Assembly (NCBI RefSeq): GCF_042670205.1
Contig: NZ_JBHUWD010000017.1
Coordinates: 1-64,000 of the forward strand
Direction: 5' to 3'
Source of the DNA: Luteimicrobium sp042670205
GTDB taxonomy: Bacteria > Actinomycetota > Actinomycetes > Actinomycetales > Cellulomonadaceae
DNA: 64,000 nucleotides
Shown: one piece after another, positions 16,655 to 25,617 of the stretch
Layout of the letters: each line of letters starts with the position of its first letter
Position numbering within the stretch: position 1 is the first letter of the stretch
Translations under genes and position numbers: made by a program
The notes under the pieces: generated by a model
The model's database searches: none
Seen by the model: the letters and a program-made list of their open reading frames with translations, nothing else
What the model was told of the DNA's origin: nothing

Positions 16655-17504
16655 GGTCCTGCGTCCCGACGACGCGCAGGAGCGCCAGCGCCTCGGCCTC
16701 CGGCGTCCCCGGGCCGGCCGAGTAGACGATCACCGACTGGTCGCTGTCGGGCACGTGGAGCGTGTCGCAGTCCAGCGTGACGAGGCCGAGCTGGTCGTGG
16801 TCGATCGTCTTACGGTGGCTGCGCCAGTGGCCGGTGATCCCCGAGTCCCAGAGCCGCGCGAACTCCTCCGAGCCGGCCCGCAGCTCGCGCACGAGCGCCG
16901 CGAGGTCCGGGTCGGTCGGGTACCGCGCGGCCGCGGACCGGAGCGACGCGACCGTCTGCGCGGACGTCTCCTCGTGCTCGGCGTCGGACAGGGCGACCCG
17001 TCCGCGCCGCGGCACGCTCACCCCGAGGAACCGCATGCGGGCGAGGTTGCGCTCGCGCGCCGGCAGCTCGGCCCAGTCGCCCAGCAGCGCGGACGACATC
17101 GCGTTCCACGCCAGCACGTCGCTCTTCGCGGACATGACCATCGTGGGCAGGTCGGCGAGGCGGTCGAGAAGACGCTGGACGCTGGGCCGGACGTGCGTGT
17201 CGACCCGCCCGGGCGCCGGGGGTGCCGAGCCGGCGAGGTGGTAGAGCTGGTCGCGCTCGTCGTCGTCGAGGCGCAGCGCCCGCGCGAGCGACGCGAGGAC
17301 CTGCTCCGACGGCCGCGGGCCGCGGCCCTGCTCGAGCCTGACCACGTAGTCCACGCTCACCCCGGCGACCAGCGCGACCTCCTCGCGCCTCAGGCCGGGC
17401 GTGCGTCGTCGGACGCCGGCGCTCAGCCCGAGGTCCGCGGGCGCCAGGCGCTCGCGCCACCGGCGGAGCGCACGCGCGAGCTCGTCCCTGTTCACCCGAC
17501 CCAT
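16635..17504 (-). CDS. XRE-family regulator with MmyB-like ligand domain
   Basis: A 289-residue protein with an N-terminal XRE helix-turn-helix (RRRTPGLRREEVALVAGVS, about residues 31-49) followed by a MmyB-like, PAS-related ligand-binding domain. Actinobacterial relatives commonly lie divergently beside a short-chain dehydrogenase, as here, and probably repress it. The ATG at 17504 was chosen; upstream codons of the frame lie in the promoter region shared with the SDR gene. The ligand is unknown. Confidence 0.88.
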   Translation of the reverse strand: MGRVNRDELARALRRWRERLAPADLGLSAGVRRRTPGLRREEVALVAGVSVDYVVRLEQGRGPRPSEQVLASLARALRLDDDERDQLYHLAGSAPPAPGRVDTHVRPSVQRLLDRLADLPTMVMSAKSDVLAWNAMSSALLGDWAELPARERNLARMRFLGVSVPRRGRVALSDAEHEETSAQTVASLRSAAARYPTDPDLAALVRELRAGSEEFARLWDSGITGHWRSHRKTIDHDQLGLVTLDCDTLHVPDSDQSVIVYSAGPGTPEAEALALLRVVGTQDLNAPAR

Positions 17505-17608
17505 CGTGCCCGACGCGCGGCCGGGCGTCGCGAGCCCAGCCTGGTACCGCGAGTCCCAGGCTCCACGCGTCCTGGTGACCGCCTCGGCGGCGTCGCACGG
17601 TGGGTGAC

Positions 17609-18385
17609 ATGACCACCACACCGGAGCTCGCGGAGCTCACCGAGAACACCACCTCCCCCGACGGCGGCCCGACCGTCGCGCTCGTGACGGGCGCCAACAA
17701 GGGCATCGGTCGCGAGACCGTGCGCCGCCTCCTGGCGCTCGGCTGGACCGTCTGGCTCGGCGCGCGCGACGCCGACCGCGGAGACCGCGCCGTGCGCGAG
17801 CTGACCGACGCGCAGCCGGGCGCCGACGTGCGGTTCGTCCAGCTCGACGTCACGAGCGACGCGTCGGTGACGGACGCCGTCGCGCGTATCGAGGCCGAGT
17901 CCGGCCGGCTGGACGTGCTCGTCAACAACGCGGGGATCGGCGGCGGGTTCGTCGGACCGCGCGAGGCGACGGCCGCGGACTTCGTCGCGGTCTACGGCGT
18001 GAACCTGCTCGGCCCCGTGCGCGTCACGCACGCGTTCCTGCCGCTGCTCGACCGCTCGGAGCGCCCGAGGATCGTCATGGTCTCGAGCGGCATGGGCTCG
18101 TTCGGCGTGACGACGGACCCCGACCGGATCGAGTCGTCGCTGCACAGCCCGGTCTACCAGTCGTCCAAGGCGGCCCTGAACATGGTGACGAGCCAGCTCG
18201 CCAAGTCGCTCGACCGGTACCAGGTCACCGCGGTCGACCCCGGGTACACCGCGACCGACCTCAACGGCCACGGCGGCCCGCAGACCGTCGAGGAGGGCGC
18301 GGAGTCCGTCGTCCTGGCTGCCACCTTCCCGCCCGAGGCGCCCACGGGCCGCTTCGTCGACCGGCACGGCCCGCTGCCCTGGTGA
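17609..18385 (+). CDS. SDR-family NAD(P)-dependent oxidoreductase
   Basis: A 258-residue classical short-chain dehydrogenase: cofactor motif TGANKGIG near residue 30, NNAG (LVNNAGIG) near 110, catalytic Ser in VSSGMGS and YQSSK as the catalytic Tyr/Lys. The 20-residue N-terminal extension is Thr/Glu-rich. The substrate is unknown. It is divergent from the XRE regulator across 104 bp and is likely its target. The ATG at 17609 was chosen over a GTG three codons upstream. Confidence 0.9.
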   Translation: MTTTPELAELTENTTSPDGGPTVALVTGANKGIGRETVRRLLALGWTVWLGARDADRGDRAVRELTDAQPGADVRFVQLDVTSDASVTDAVARIEAESGRLDVLVNNAGIGGGFVGPREATAADFVAVYGVNLLGPVRVTHAFLPLLDRSERPRIVMVSSGMGSFGVTTDPDRIESSLHSPVYQSSKAALNMVTSQLAKSLDRYQVTAVDPGYTATDLNGHGGPQTVEEGAESVVLAATFPPEAPTGRFVDRHGPLPW

Positions 18386-18423
18386 GGCGCCTGCCTCCCG
18401 CCCTTCACGCCACCCCGCCACGA

Positions 18424-18486
18424 CGCTGAGTGCGTACTTCTTGTGCGACACGCCGGGCGTGTCGCACAAGAAGGACGCACTCAGCG
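18424..18486. terminator. Family-B hairpin, copy 2
   Basis: A 31-nt arm (starting CGCTGAGTGCGTACTTC) pairs with 18456-18486 at 30 of 31 positions around a single-base loop. It sits in the 138-bp gap between the convergent SDR and glycerate kinase genes, a natural place for a bidirectional terminator. The outer CGCTGA/TCAGCG pairs are not shared with the other copies, yet they still pair. Confidence 0.8.
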
Positions 18487-18523
18487 CGACGGTGGTTGGT
18501 GCCGTCCCGGGCCGGCGCCAGAG

Positions 18524-19705
18524 TCAGCGGAGCACGAGCCGGGCGACGTTCTCGGCGACGTCGGCGAGGCGCGTCGGCGTGTGCACGACGAGCTCCGCGA
18601 GGCTCGCGGGTCCGCCCGCGATGCTGAACGCCGCCGTGACGCCTGCCTCCGCCGCCCGGGACGCGGGCAGCAGCACCTGCCCGGCCACCACGACCACGGG
18701 TGGCCGGGCAGGCGCCGCTGCAGCGACGGCCGCGACCTGGTCGGCGACCTTGCCGCCGAGCGACTGCGAGTCGAACGACCCCTCGCCCGTGAGCACGAGC
18801 GAGGCGTCCGCGACGGCGTCCGCAAGGCCTACCGCGTCCGCGACGAGCGCCGCACCACCTTCGAGCTCCGCGCCGAGGACGGCGTGGAGCCCGCCCGCGA
18901 CCCCGCCCGCGGCGCCCGCCCCCGGCAGGTCCCGCACGTCGACGCCGCGCACGCCCTCGACGACGCCCGCCCACCGTGCGAGGCCGTCGTCCAGGTAGGC
19001 GAGGTCGGCGTCCGCGGCGCCCTTCTGCGGGCCGAACGTCCGCGCGGCCCCGCGCTCCCCGACGAGCGGGTTCGTCACGTCGACCGCGAGACGCCACCGC
19101 ACCTCCCGCGCCCGCGGGTGGAGGTCGTCGAGCTCGAGCCGCGCCACGTCGGCGAGCCCCTCCCCTCCGTCGGGCACGGGCTCTCCGTCCCCGTCGAGGA
19201 GACGCGCGCCGAGCGCGCGCAGGATGCCCGCCCCGCCGTCCGTCGTCGCGGAGCCGCCCAGGCACAGCAGGATCTCGGCGACCCCCGCGTCGAGCGCGGC
19301 CCGGAGCACGACGCCGGTGCCGTAGGTGGTCGCGAGGAGCGGCTGCGGGAGCACGTCGGTCACGTCCGCGAGGCCGCTCGCCTGCGCGAGCTCGACGACG
19401 GCGAGCCTGCCGTCCGCGGACACGGCCCAGCGGGCCCGGGTGGGACGCCCGAGCGCGTCGACCGTGTCGGTGCGACGCTCCTCGACCCCCCAGGCGGCGA
19501 CGAGCGCGGCGAGCGTGCCCTCTCCGCCGTCGGCCATCGGCAGCCGGACGACGTCGGCGTCGGGCCGCGCGCGCAGGACGCCCTCGGCGAGGGACGCCGC
19601 GACGTCGGCGGCTGCGGCCGAGCCCTTGAACGAGTCCGGTGCGACCACCACCCGAGGACGGGTGGCGGCGGGCGGGGCCTCGGCACGTGCGTCACGGGGG
19701 CTCAC
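18524..19705 (-). CDS. Glycerate kinase (GlxK/GarK family)
   Basis: A 393-residue glycerate 2-kinase of the GarK/GlxK family, phosphorylating D-glycerate with ATP. Hallmarks are VVVAPDSFKGS at the N-terminus, LPMADGGEGT, LCLGGSATTDGGAG and LTGEGSFDSQSLGGK. It is cytosolic. The frame is open upstream into the prenyltransferase gene; the GTG at 19705 (VSPRDA) gives an N-terminus a little longer than usual, and a start nearer RVVVAPDSFKG cannot be excluded. It stands alone after the carotenoid operon. Confidence 0.9.
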   Translation of the reverse strand: MSPRDARAEAPPAATRPRVVVAPDSFKGSAAAADVAASLAEGVLRARPDADVVRLPMADGGEGTLAALVAAWGVEERRTDTVDALGRPTRARWAVSADGRLAVVELAQASGLADVTDVLPQPLLATTYGTGVVLRAALDAGVAEILLCLGGSATTDGGAGILRALGARLLDGDGEPVPDGGEGLADVARLELDDLHPRAREVRWRLAVDVTNPLVGERGAARTFGPQKGAADADLAYLDDGLARWAGVVEGVRGVDVRDLPGAGAAGGVAGGLHAVLGAELEGGAALVADAVGLADAVADASLVLTGEGSFDSQSLGGKVADQVAAVAAAAPARPPVVVVAGQVLLPASRAAEAGVTAAFSIAGGPASLAELVVHTPTRLADVAENVARLVLR

Positions 19706-19781
19706 GGTCGCGAGCCTAGCCACGGGCCCGGGAACCGGCCGGAGCGACACGCCCCGCCCGGCCTCGGGCGTCAACGCCCGG

Positions 19782-20690
19782 TCAGGGGTGCGTCCAGGCC
19801 CACCAGCACAGCCAGAAGACGACGAACCCGCAGGCGTAGTTGAGCCGGAGGAACGCCTGCCACCCCCGGTGCGCCAGCGCGGCGTCGGCGTCGGCGACGT
19901 CCCGGTACGGCCACGCGGCGACGACGTACGGGACCACGAGGACCGCCGCGAGGGCCCCCGGCAGCCCCGCCAGCAGCACCACGAGCCCCGCGAGCCCCCA
20001 GACGGCGATCGCGGCCCGGACGGTCCGGCGCGCACCGAGCACGGTCGCGACGGACGCGATCCCGGCGGCGCGGTCCGGGCCGACGTCCTGCACGGCACCG
20101 AACGCCTGGGCCGCCATCCCCCAGCAGAAGAACGCGACGACGATCGCGAGGACCGTGCGCGTCGGCTCCGCGCCACCGGCGACCAGCCCGACCACGGCGG
20201 GTCCGACGAAGTGCGTGCTCGAGGTCGCGGAGTCGAGCACCGGCCGCTCCTTGAACCGGAGCCCGGGCGCCGAGTACGCCACGACGGCGAACAGCACGAC
20301 CGCGAGCGCGAGCGCGGTCCAGCCGCCGCGCCCCGGCTGCTCGATGCCGGCCAGCACGGGCACGGCGACGGCGAAGGGCACGGCCAGCCCGACGGACCAG
20401 CGCAGGAGGGAACGGAGCGCAGGGGCGGCGAGGAGGGCCCCCTCGGCCCCGCCCTTGCGGGGGTTGCGCGCGTCGGACTCGTGGTCGAACACGTCGTTCA
20501 CGCCGTACATGAGCAGGTTGTACGGGACGAGGAAGAACACGGTCCCGACGACGAGGAGCGCCCCGACGTGCCGGCTGCTGAGAAGCAGCGCGGCTGCGAA
20601 CGGGAACGCGGTGTTGATCCAGCTCAGGGGCCGGGAGGCGACGACGAGCTCGCGCAGGCTCGCGTGCCGGCGGACGGCGGTGACGGTCAC
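19782..20690 (-). CDS. crtEb: UbiA-family lycopene elongase/hydratase (C50 carotenoid)
   Basis: A 302-residue UbiA prenyltransferase with about eight membrane helices. The Asp-rich prenyl-diphosphate motif is GVNDVFDHESD, with the second region near GAVQDVGPDRAAGI. As last gene of a crtE-B-I-Ye-Yf cluster it corresponds to CrtEb, which adds dimethylallyl units to lycopene to give acyclic C45/C50 carotenoids such as flavuxanthin. The GTG start overlaps the crtYf stop by four bases and has GGAGG upstream. The assignment rests on fold plus context. Confidence 0.9.
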   Translation of the reverse strand: MTVTAVRRHASLRELVVASRPLSWINTAFPFAAALLLSSRHVGALLVVGTVFFLVPYNLLMYGVNDVFDHESDARNPRKGGAEGALLAAPALRSLLRWSVGLAVPFAVAVPVLAGIEQPGRGGWTALALAVVLFAVVAYSAPGLRFKERPVLDSATSSTHFVGPAVVGLVAGGAEPTRTVLAIVVAFFCWGMAAQAFGAVQDVGPDRAAGIASVATVLGARRTVRAAIAVWGLAGLVVLLAGLPGALAAVLVVPYVVAAWPYRDVADADAALAHRGWQAFLRLNYACGFVVFWLCWWAWTHP

Positions 20691-21076
20691 GGGGTCCTCC
20701 TGGCGGGGCGGTGGTCCTCGGGTACGACGGCGGCGGCCTCGGCCGGCTCCGCGGCGCCGGCCGGGACCGTGGCCGGTCCGAGCAGCTCCCAGACGCTCGG
20801 CAGGAGCAGGACGGCGCCCAGCGGGTAGGCGAGGTCCTCGACGGGGGCGCGTCCGACGTGCAGCCCGAGCAGCGCCGACGCGTCGTAGGTGAACAGCCCC
20901 GCGGCGATCATGAGCGAGTCGAAGACGGCCGTCACGACGAGCAGCGCGACGGCGGCGACCCCCAGGGCGGCGAGGCGGCGGCCGAGGACGCCGCGCCCGG
21001 CCCACCGCCGGGCGGCGAACACGAACGGGACGGCGAGGACGGCGAGCGCGACGGCGTCGAGGACGAGGTAGCTCAC
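20687..21076 (-). CDS. crtYf: Lycopene cyclase subunit CrtYf
   Basis: A 129-residue, three-helix membrane protein of the heterodimeric lycopene-cyclase type. The PVEDLAYPLGAVLLLPSVWE stretch matches the conserved acidic PxE(E/D) region of this family. With CrtYe it closes the ends of the C50 chain to epsilon- or related rings (decaprenoxanthin or sarcinaxanthin type). The C-terminal tail is Ala/Glu-rich. GTG start; both ends overlap neighbours by four bases. Confidence 0.88.
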   Translation of the reverse strand: MSYLVLDAVALAVLAVPFVFAARRWAGRGVLGRRLAALGVAAVALLVVTAVFDSLMIAAGLFTYDASALLGLHVGRAPVEDLAYPLGAVLLLPSVWELLGPATVPAGAAEPAEAAAVVPEDHRPARRTP

Positions 21077-21405
21077 CGCCGCGCCTCCCGGCCGGAGCGC
21101 GCGAGCAGACGGCGGGACGCCTCCACGAGCTCGAGCGTGACGTAGCAGAGCAGCAGCAGGAACACCGGCTCCTCGACGGGCAGGTGCGGGACGATCTCGA
21201 CGCCCGTCGACCACCGCCCGTCGCCGCGCCGGAAGATCCCCAGCCCGATCCCCGCGAGGTCCCAGACGAGGAACGCGGCGAGCCCGACGCCGAGCGTCGC
21301 GAGGCCGCGGCGCAGGTCGCGCGCGAGCACGAGGCGGAACCGCACGTCGAGCACGGCCAGGCCCGCCAGCGAGACCGCGAGCGCCGCGAGGTACGCGCCC
21401 CTCAC
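21073..21405 (-). CDS. crtYe: Lycopene cyclase subunit CrtYe
   Basis: A 110-residue small membrane protein with three predicted helices and the HLPVEEPVFLLLLCYVTLEL motif typical of CrtYc/CrtYe cyclase halves. It should pair with CrtYf. The order crtI-crtYe-crtYf-crtEb is that known from Corynebacterium and Micrococcus. GTG start, four-base overlaps on both sides. Confidence 0.88.
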   Translation of the reverse strand: MRGAYLAALAVSLAGLAVLDVRFRLVLARDLRRGLATLGVGLAAFLVWDLAGIGLGIFRRGDGRWSTGVEIVPHLPVEEPVFLLLLCYVTLELVEASRRLLARSGREARR

Positions 21406-22973
21406 GAGGTCACCGTGGCCGGGGCCGCCCGCCGGGAGACGCGGCCTGCCGCGAGCTCGGCGCTGATGAGGCACATGGGCAGCCCGACGCCGGGGACGGT
21501 CGAGCCGCCCGCGTAGACGAGGCCGTCGACGCGGGCCGACGCGTTCCGGCCCCGCAACAGCGCGGACTGGCGCAGCGTGTGCGCGGGCCCGAGCGCCCCG
21601 CCCGACCAGGCGTGCAGGGTCTGCGCGAACCAGGACGGCGTGACGACCCGGCTCACGACGACGCGCTCCGCGAGGTCCGGCGCCCCGGCACGCCGAGCGA
21701 GGTCCGCGATCACCCGGTCCACGAGCGCGGCGACACGCGGGTCGTCGGGCGTGAGCCCGGGGTCCGCCGGCACGGGGACCAGGACGAACAGGTTCTCGTG
21801 CCCCACGGGCGCGACGCTCGGGTCGGTCGCGGTGGGGCGGCACACGTAGTACGACGCCGGGTCGGGGACGGCCGGGCGCGGCCCGAAGACGGCGTCGAAG
21901 TTGGCCCGCCAGTCGGCCGTGAAGACCAGGGAGTGGTGCGCGAGCCCGTCGAGCCGCCCGCGGACGCCGAGGCAGAGCAGGACCGCCCCGGGCCCGGGGT
22001 CGCGCCCTCGCCACCAGCGCTCGGGATAGGTGCGGTAGGGGGGCGGCACCAGGTGCGTCTCGGTGTGGTGGAGGTCGCCCGCCGCGACGACGACGTCCGC
22101 GTCGAGCCGCTCGACCGTCCCGGTGGAGGCGTCGCGCACGACGACGCCGCGCACGGCCCCCCTCGCCCGGCGGCGCGGGCGGTCGCCGGGCGCCCTAGCC
22201 GGCTCGACGACGACGCGCACGGCCTCGGTGCGCGTGCGGATCCGCGCGCCCCGCTCGACGGCGAGGCGTTCCAGGGCTGCGGCCAGGGTCCCGAAGCCGC
22301 CGCGCGGGTAGCGCACCCCCTCGACCAGGTCGAGGTGGCTCATGAGGTGGTAGAGCGCGGGCGCGCGGTAGGGCGATGCGCCCAGGAACACCGCCGGGTA
22401 GGCGAGCACCTGCCGCAGCCCGCGGTCGCCGGCGACCCGTCCGGTCCTGCGCCAGAGCGACGTCGAGACCAGGCCGAGGAGCTCGACGGCGTCGCGCGGC
22501 CCCAGCCCGCGGACCGCGTCCCCGACCTCGCGCAGGGAGGCGTAGTCGGTGTAGAGGAACCGGTCGACCGCCGTGCGGTAGGCACGCCCGGCGGAGCGCA
22601 GGTAGGCCTCCAGGCGCTCGCCCGCGCCGGGCTCGCGCGCCTCGAACGTCGCCGCCGTGCGGTGGGGGTCGTCGGTCACGTCGAGCGGCGGCGCGTCGTC
22701 GAAGAACGCCCGGAACGCCGTCGGGAGGGGCACGAGGTCGAGCTCGGCCTCGGCGCTGGTCCCGAGCCGCGCGAAGAACCGGTCGAACACCTCGGGCATG
22801 AGGTACCAGGACGGCCCGAGGTCGAACGTGAAGCCGCCCTCGCGCCACACGCCGACCCGGCCGCCGACGCTCTCCTGCCGCTCCACGACGGTCACGTCGT
22901 GTCCGTCCTGCGCGAGGAGCGCGGCGGCACCGAGCCCGGCGACGCCCGCGCCGACCACCACGACCCGGCTCAC
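21402..22973 (-). CDS. crtI: Phytoene desaturase CrtI
   Basis: A 523-residue FAD enzyme that desaturates phytoene to lycopene. The N-terminal dinucleotide fold VVVGAGVAGLGAAALLAQ is followed by VVERQESVGGRVG, and the C-terminal FAD/substrate signature is LVYAGGSTVPGVGLPMC. The length is usual for bacterial CrtI. It is peripheral to the membrane. The frame is open upstream through crtB; the GTG at 22973, overlapping the crtB stop, is the start that places the Rossmann motif at the N-terminus. Confidence 0.94.
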   Translation of the reverse strand: MSRVVVVGAGVAGLGAAALLAQDGHDVTVVERQESVGGRVGVWREGGFTFDLGPSWYLMPEVFDRFFARLGTSAEAELDLVPLPTAFRAFFDDAPPLDVTDDPHRTAATFEAREPGAGERLEAYLRSAGRAYRTAVDRFLYTDYASLREVGDAVRGLGPRDAVELLGLVSTSLWRRTGRVAGDRGLRQVLAYPAVFLGASPYRAPALYHLMSHLDLVEGVRYPRGGFGTLAAALERLAVERGARIRTRTEAVRVVVEPARAPGDRPRRRARGAVRGVVVRDASTGTVERLDADVVVAAGDLHHTETHLVPPPYRTYPERWWRGRDPGPGAVLLCLGVRGRLDGLAHHSLVFTADWRANFDAVFGPRPAVPDPASYYVCRPTATDPSVAPVGHENLFVLVPVPADPGLTPDDPRVAALVDRVIADLARRAGAPDLAERVVVSRVVTPSWFAQTLHAWSGGALGPAHTLRQSALLRGRNASARVDGLVYAGGSTVPGVGLPMCLISAELAAGRVSRRAAPATVTS

Positions 22974-23857
22974 GAGCGCCCGCCGATCAGCTGGGCCTCG
23001 ACCACGGCCCGCGCGGTGACGAGCGCCTTGACCGGGTCGGGCACGCGCACGCGGCCCGCGACGACCGCCGCCGGCTCGGTGCGCGCGATCCGGCGGGCGA
23101 GCTCCGCGAACAGCGCGTGGGTCGCGAGCACGGCCGCCCGGGAGCTCGGCGGCAGGGCCGGGACGACGGCCCGCGCGGTCGCGAGGTCGCGGCGGACGTC
23201 CGCGACCAGGCGGTCCCGCGTCGCCGCGTCGAGGCGCTCGGGGTCCACGCCGGGGAAGTAGCGGCGCCCGAGGGTCCGCGCGTCGTCGCCCAGGTCGCGC
23301 AGGAAGTTCACCTTCTGGAACGCGGCCCCCAGGGCGCGCGCGCCCGCCTCGAGCCGGGCGACCTCGGCCGGCGACCGGCGGGGAACGTCGTCGGCGGCGA
23401 GGAAGCACCGCAGGCAGATCAGCCCGACCACCTCCGCGGACCCGTACACGTAGGCACGGAACGACGCCGGGGTGTGCACGGTCACGTCCAGGTCCGCGCG
23501 CATCGACGCGAAGAACGGCACGACCAGGTCGGGAGTCACCCCGGCGCGGCCCGCGACCTCCGCGAAGCTCTGGACGATCGGGTTGGTCGAGTAGCCCGTC
23601 CGCATGGCCGCGAGCGTCTCGGCCTCGAGCGCGTCGAGGGCGTCGCGGCAGCCCGCCGCGCCCAGCCCGGCGTCCGTCGCGGCGCCGTCGACGACCTCGT
23701 CCGCCAGCCTGACCAGCGCGTACACGCAGACCACGTCGCGGCGCACCTGGCCGCGCAGGAGGCGGGAGGCGAGCGCGAACGACGTCGAGTAGGTGCGGAT
23801 GACCTGGGTCGAGGCACGCCTCGAGGCGAGCCCGTAGCGGTCGAGCGCGACGCTCAT
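22970..23857 (-). CDS. crtB: Phytoene synthase CrtB
   Basis: A 295-residue squalene/phytoene synthase condensing two GGPP into phytoene. Two Asp-rich motifs are visible: RLADEVVDG near residue 50 and NFLRDLGDDARTLGRRYFP near 185-200. YSTSFALASRLL near the N-terminus is the usual opening block. The ATG overlaps the crtE stop (ATGA) and its own stop overlaps the crtI start. Confidence 0.94.
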   Translation of the reverse strand: MSVALDRYGLASRRASTQVIRTYSTSFALASRLLRGQVRRDVVCVYALVRLADEVVDGAATDAGLGAAGCRDALDALEAETLAAMRTGYSTNPIVQSFAEVAGRAGVTPDLVVPFFASMRADLDVTVHTPASFRAYVYGSAEVVGLICLRCFLAADDVPRRSPAEVARLEAGARALGAAFQKVNFLRDLGDDARTLGRRYFPGVDPERLDAATRDRLVADVRRDLATARAVVPALPPSSRAAVLATHALFAELARRIARTEPAAVVAGRVRVPDPVKALVTARAVVEAQLIGGRS

Positions 23858-24927
23858 CGGACCCTCGCCACCACGGACCGGGCGTACGGCGCGAGGGCCT
23901 GACGCAGCGAGGGCGGCACGACCGGGTCGTCCAGCAGCCGGGTGCCGTGCTCGGCGTACCGGCGGACCAGGTCCTCGAGCTCGGCCCGGACCCCCGCCCG
24001 CTCGAGGGCCGAGCGGACGCGCCGGGCGTCGCGCACGCTCACGCCCTCGTCGCCGAGATGGGCCGCGACCTCGGGCCAGGCGGTCGTCCGGCGGGCGAGG
24101 ACGACGAGTGCGGTGACCTTGCCCTCGGCCAGGTCGCTGCGTGCGCTCTTGCCGGTCACGCGCTCGTCGCCGAAGGTCCCGAGCAGGTCGTCCCCGAGCT
24201 GGAACGCGACCCCGAGGCTGCGGCCCGCGACCCGCAGCACGTCGACGAGCTCCGGCGTGGCGCCCGCGAGCTCGGCGCCGAGAACCACGGGGGCGACGAC
24301 GGTGTACTCGGCGGTCTTGCGCGAGGCCGTCCGCAGGACGTCGGTCAGCCCCGTGCTCACGGGCGCGACGACGGCGAGCACGTCGTCGAGCTCGCCGGCC
24401 GCGGAGCGTTGCACGACGTCGTCGAGCCGGTCGAGGAGCCGGTGCCGGGACGACGCGTCCACGGGCGCGGTCGCGACCAGGCGGGTCGCGAGCGTGAGCG
24501 CGAGGTCCCCCGCCAGGATGCCCGCCGCCACCCCGCACGCGTCGGCGTGCGAGGGCGACGCTCCGGCCGCGCGGGCACCGGCCGTGTACCGGGCCGCGAC
24601 GGTGGGCCGGCCGTGCCGCTCGACGTCGCGGTCGATGACGTCGTCGTGGAGGCAGAAGGCCGTGTGCAGCAGCTCGAGCGCCACGGCGAGCTGGAGCGCC
24701 GCGTCGTCCCGCACGCCGCCCAGCGCGCGGTGCGTCGCGAGCAGGAGTCGTGGGCGCAGACGCTTGCCGCCCCGGGTCGCGTCGCGCACGTCGTCCCAGA
24801 GCGCCTCGGCGGCCGGCCCCGCGGACCGGGCCCGGGCCCGGGCGTCGTCGACGTGGCGCCGGAGGGCCGCCTCGACGTCGAGGAGGAGGTCCGGGTCGGC
24901 CGCCGCGGCGAGCCCGCCGTCAGGCAC
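23854..24927 (-). CDS. crtE: Geranylgeranyl diphosphate synthase
   Basis: A 357-residue all-alpha polyprenyl synthase. The first Asp-rich motif is DDVIDRD (after LLHTAFCLH), the second GDDLLGTFGD, and GGKRLRPRL binds the diphosphate. It makes the C20 precursor for CrtB. GTG start; it overlaps the idi gene by eight bases. Confidence 0.93.
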   Translation of the reverse strand: MPDGGLAAAADPDLLLDVEAALRRHVDDARARARSAGPAAEALWDDVRDATRGGKRLRPRLLLATHRALGGVRDDAALQLAVALELLHTAFCLHDDVIDRDVERHGRPTVAARYTAGARAAGASPSHADACGVAAGILAGDLALTLATRLVATAPVDASSRHRLLDRLDDVVQRSAAGELDDVLAVVAPVSTGLTDVLRTASRKTAEYTVVAPVVLGAELAGATPELVDVLRVAGRSLGVAFQLGDDLLGTFGDERVTGKSARSDLAEGKVTALVVLARRTTAWPEVAAHLGDEGVSVRDARRVRSALERAGVRAELEDLVRRYAEHGTRLLDDPVVPPSLRQALAPYARSVVARVR

Positions 24928-25561
24928 CGGGCACCTCCACGGCGCGCCGCGCCACGGGCCCGAGGGCGGGGCGCAGTCCTCCGGGGGAGGCGGCGAGCTC
25001 GCCGAGCTGGGCGACGGACCACGGGCTGAACGCCCAGGGGGCCGCGGCAGCCGCCACGGCGAGCTCGTCGGGGTCGACCCAGCGCCAGGCGACCACCTCG
25101 TCCGGGTCGGGCGTGGGGACGGGGGCGTCGCCGTCCAGCGTCGCCACCAGGACGGGGCACAGCTCGTGCTCCCACGTCCCCGCGTCGTCGACGGCGCGGT
25201 AGGAGAACACGGGCAGCACGACGCGCGGCAGCTCGGGAAACCGCAGGCCGAGCTCCTCGGCGCCGCGGCGGACGGCCGCGTCGACCACGCTCTCGCCCGG
25301 TCGCGGGTGCCCGCAGAACGCGTTCGTCCACACGCCCGGCCAGCTCCGCTTCCCCAGCGCCCGCCGCGTCACGAGCACGAGACCGGACGCGTCCGTCACG
25401 TGGCACGAGAAGGCGAGGTGCCGGGGCGTCGCGCTCCCGTGGACGCCGTCACGCGGCGCCGTGCCGCAGGGCCGCCCCTCGTCGTCGACGAGGACGACCT
25501 CGTCGGCGGGAGCGCGCTGCCCCGGCGTGGACTCGGGGTCGAGGCGTCGTCGGATCCTCAT
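24920..25561 (-). CDS. idi: Isopentenyl-diphosphate delta-isomerase (type 1)
   Basis: A 213-residue Nudix-fold isomerase interconverting IPP and DMAPP. The Cys of WTNAFCGHPRPGES and the Glu of TWEHELCPV are the catalytic residues of type 1 enzymes; the Nudix-like helix is VVDAAVRRGAEELG. As first gene of the carotenoid operon it supplies DMAPP both for GGPP and for CrtEb. A promoter with an operator-like palindrome lies directly upstream. Confidence 0.93.
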   Translation of the reverse strand: MRIRRRLDPESTPGQRAPADEVVLVDDEGRPCGTAPRDGVHGSATPRHLAFSCHVTDASGLVLVTRRALGKRSWPGVWTNAFCGHPRPGESVVDAAVRRGAEELGLRFPELPRVVLPVFSYRAVDDAGTWEHELCPVLVATLDGDAPVPTPDPDEVVAWRWVDPDELAVAAAAAPWAFSPWSVAQLGELAASPGGLRPALGPVARRAVEVPGA

Positions 25562-25569
25562 GGGTCGCC

Positions 25570-25601
25570 AGGCTAGTTGCTAGCCAGGCTAGATACAAGC
25601 C
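25570..25601 (-). promoter_or_regulatory. idi promoter overlapped by regulator palindromes
   Basis: Minus strand: -35 TTGTAT (25598-25593), 17-bp spacer, -10 TAGCCT (25575-25570), then 8 nt to the idi ATG, consistent with a nearly leaderless mRNA. Over this promoter lie GGCTAG-TTG-CTAGCC (25571-25585, perfect) and GGCTAG-ATA-CAAGCC (25587-25601, imperfect), two sites 16 bp apart. The position suits repression by the divergent MarR protein, with the same DNA also serving that gene. Confidence 0.65.
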
Positions 25602-25617
25602 GTCGTAGACTCCTGCC

